The position numbers and the translations under genes were made by a program. 5,417 nt of DNA from an uncultured Lachnospiraceae bacterium. GTDB taxonomy: Bacteria; Bacillota; Clostridia; Lachnospirales; Lachnospiraceae. The notes beneath the pieces were generated by a model, which had not been told where the DNA came from, searched no databases, and was given only the letters and a program-made list of their open reading frames with translations. The stretch lies in NCBI GenBank assembly GCA_902784025.1, contig CACZTF010000094.1, positions 1 through 5,417 of the forward strand. The letters run 5' to 3'. Below are positions 4,347 to 5,417 of this stretch, piece after piece; position 1 is the stretch's first letter; each line of letters opens with the position of its first letter.

Positions 4347-5417
4347 TCATTCGTACAGATAAGCATCTGTAGGTCTCTCCGGATCTATCACTACAGCCGG
4401 ATCGAACAGATCACTCAGGTAATCCTTTCCGCCTTTCACAGCCTGCCAAAGCCTGAGTCCGTCAAGGTTTCTTCTTCCCATTCTCAGGAACTCATCTCCT
4501 ATCTGAACAAAATATTTTGATGAGTCTACATTACAAAAGATGGAAAAACCTTTACTTTTTAAATATTTGAACTTATCAGTTTCTGCATAATCCTCATCCC
4601 ATGAAGCAAGATCCTGGCCGTGAGCAAATATAATGATATCTGTATCACCGGTCAGCGGTGCAACACGCTCAAGCCATTTTGTGGTATCTGCCTCTATCCT
4701 GTCTCTTTCAGAATCACCTATCCTTATATGACCCCATGTATGGCTTGCAAATGTCCAACCGTCATCCTTGATGGCCTGAGCTACTTTTTTGGCTTCTTCG
4801 CACTCCTTATTCCAGTCAAAATCGGGATTCTCCTCCAGCCAGGCGATCTGATCATCAAGAAGATCGTCCTCTACCTTATCGCGATAACAAAAATCCGTCC
4901 TGTATCCTAGGATTCCGTTATAACCTGTAAGTGCTATAGTTCCTTTTGCTCCTTTGTAAGAGAAATCAGGATGTTCTTCCAGGAAATCGTCCAGCCTTGG
5001 AACAACATCATATGATCCCACAAGAGTCTTACCATCTGCATCTACATACTCACATGTCGGCTTTCCGTCTTCTCCCACGATCATTTTTGAAGCGCATCCG
5101 CGTCCGTCGTAACTGTGATAATAGGAAACATCGTCAACTGACATTACAAATGGTGTTTTTCCTTCAGGAAGATATATATTCTTGCCCTCTATATGTTCCA
5201 CACCGTCAGCATCTTTCGTAATATCGATCATATCGTAAAGACTTACAAGAACGTAATCATTTTTGTACATCTCTTCCATCATCTTATCAAACTCACTAAC
5301 GGTAGTCATCCACTGACAAAAACCCGGAGTAAGTTTGTCCCATGAGGAATTCACTCCTGTTGAAAAGCCTCTTTTGGGATCCACTACAAGCGAGTGGAAA
5401 AATACATGTGTTACCTC
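4347..5417 (-). CDS. Polysaccharide-deacetylase-like protein, N-terminus outside the window
   Basis: The frame stays open to the right edge, giving 356 visible residues; a GTG at 5384 is internal, since the family-like 'THVFFHSLVVDPKRGF' spans it. The fold is suggested by elements spread along the protein: the 'FFHSL' first strand, 'WMTTVSEFDKMMEEMYKNDY' (about 36-55) as in many Firmicute deacetylases, 'FVMSVDDVSYYHSY' (90-103) in the place of the NodB TFDDG motif, 'TGYNGILGYRTD' (163-174), and 'ASHTWGH' (224-230), giving the HxxxH metal pair H226 and H230. Asp95 or Asp96 with these histidines would make the usual metal triad. Such enzymes remove acetyl groups from peptidoglycan, chitin-like or xylan sugars, but the unusual motif 1 means substrate and even activity are uncertain. 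A signal peptide or lipobox would lie beyond the edge. It is convergent with the superoxide reductase gene and shows no functional link to it. Confidence 0.7.
   Translation of the reverse strand, partial: EVTHVFFHSLVVDPKRGFSTGVNSSWDKLTPGFCQWMTTVSEFDKMMEEMYKNDYVLVSLYDMIDITKDADGVEHIEGKNIYLPEGKTPFVMSVDDVSYYHSYDGRGCASKMIVGEDGKPTCEYVDADGKTLVGSYDVVPRLDDFLEEHPDFSYKGAKGTIALTGYNGILGYRTDFCYRDKVEDDLLDDQIAWLEENPDFDWNKECEEAKKVAQAIKDDGWTFASHTWGHIRIGDSERDRIEADTTKWLERVAPLTGDTDIIIFAHGQDLASWDEDYAETDKFKYLKSKGFSIFCNVDSSKYFVQIGDEFLRMGRRNLDGLRLWQAVKGGKDYLSDLFDPAVVIDPERPTDAYLYE

Noticed and set aside
1..5417. CRISPR array, tRNA or rRNA, insertion sequence with transposase, toxin-antitoxin or defence genes
   Set aside because: No regularly spaced repeats, no cloverleaf or rRNA-like segments, and no transposase, nuclease or toxin-like proteins are visible on either strand.

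Overview
The window looks like chromosomal DNA of a strictly anaerobic, moderately AT-rich Firmicute, probably of the Lachnospiraceae/Butyrivibrio type. This rests on strong AGGAGG-type ribosome binding sites, a pyrophosphate-type phosphofructokinase, a two-iron superoxide reductase, and a polysaccharide-deacetylase-like protein of a kind I associate with Lachnospiraceae. The taxonomic call is inference from protein style; there is no rRNA or other marker here.

Layout, left to right. Positions 1-391 (minus) hold the start of a lipoprotein solute-binding subunit of a family 5 (peptide/nickel-type) ABC importer, which runs off the left edge. Positions 392-900 are a non-coding gap of about 510 bases. 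It holds the importer promoter, several GC-rich hairpins in an AT-rich background, and a long nested inverted repeat (734-847) followed directly by a plus-strand terminator. That repeat is the best candidate for something undescribed (a small structured RNA or a miniature mobile element). Positions 901-2121 (minus) encode a PPi-type 6-phosphofructokinase. Positions 2327-3628 (minus) encode O-acetylhomoserine sulfhydrylase, with a clear sigma-A-like promoter. Positions 3884-4261 (plus) encode desulfoferrodoxin/superoxide reductase, divergent from the sulfhydrylase. Positions 4347-5417 (minus) encode a polysaccharide-deacetylase-like protein that runs off the right edge. It converges on the superoxide reductase gene at a shared bidirectional terminator.

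The genes do not form one pathway. Each appears to be its own transcription unit, separated by promoters and hairpins: solute uptake, glycolysis, methionine/sulfur assimilation, oxygen-stress defence and carbohydrate/cell-wall modification. I see no mobile-element gene, CRISPR array, tRNA/rRNA, toxin-antitoxin pair or defence system. Four plausible start sites were refined from Shine-Dalgarno and promoter placement. The sulfhydrylase and reductase starts are well inside the longest open frames.
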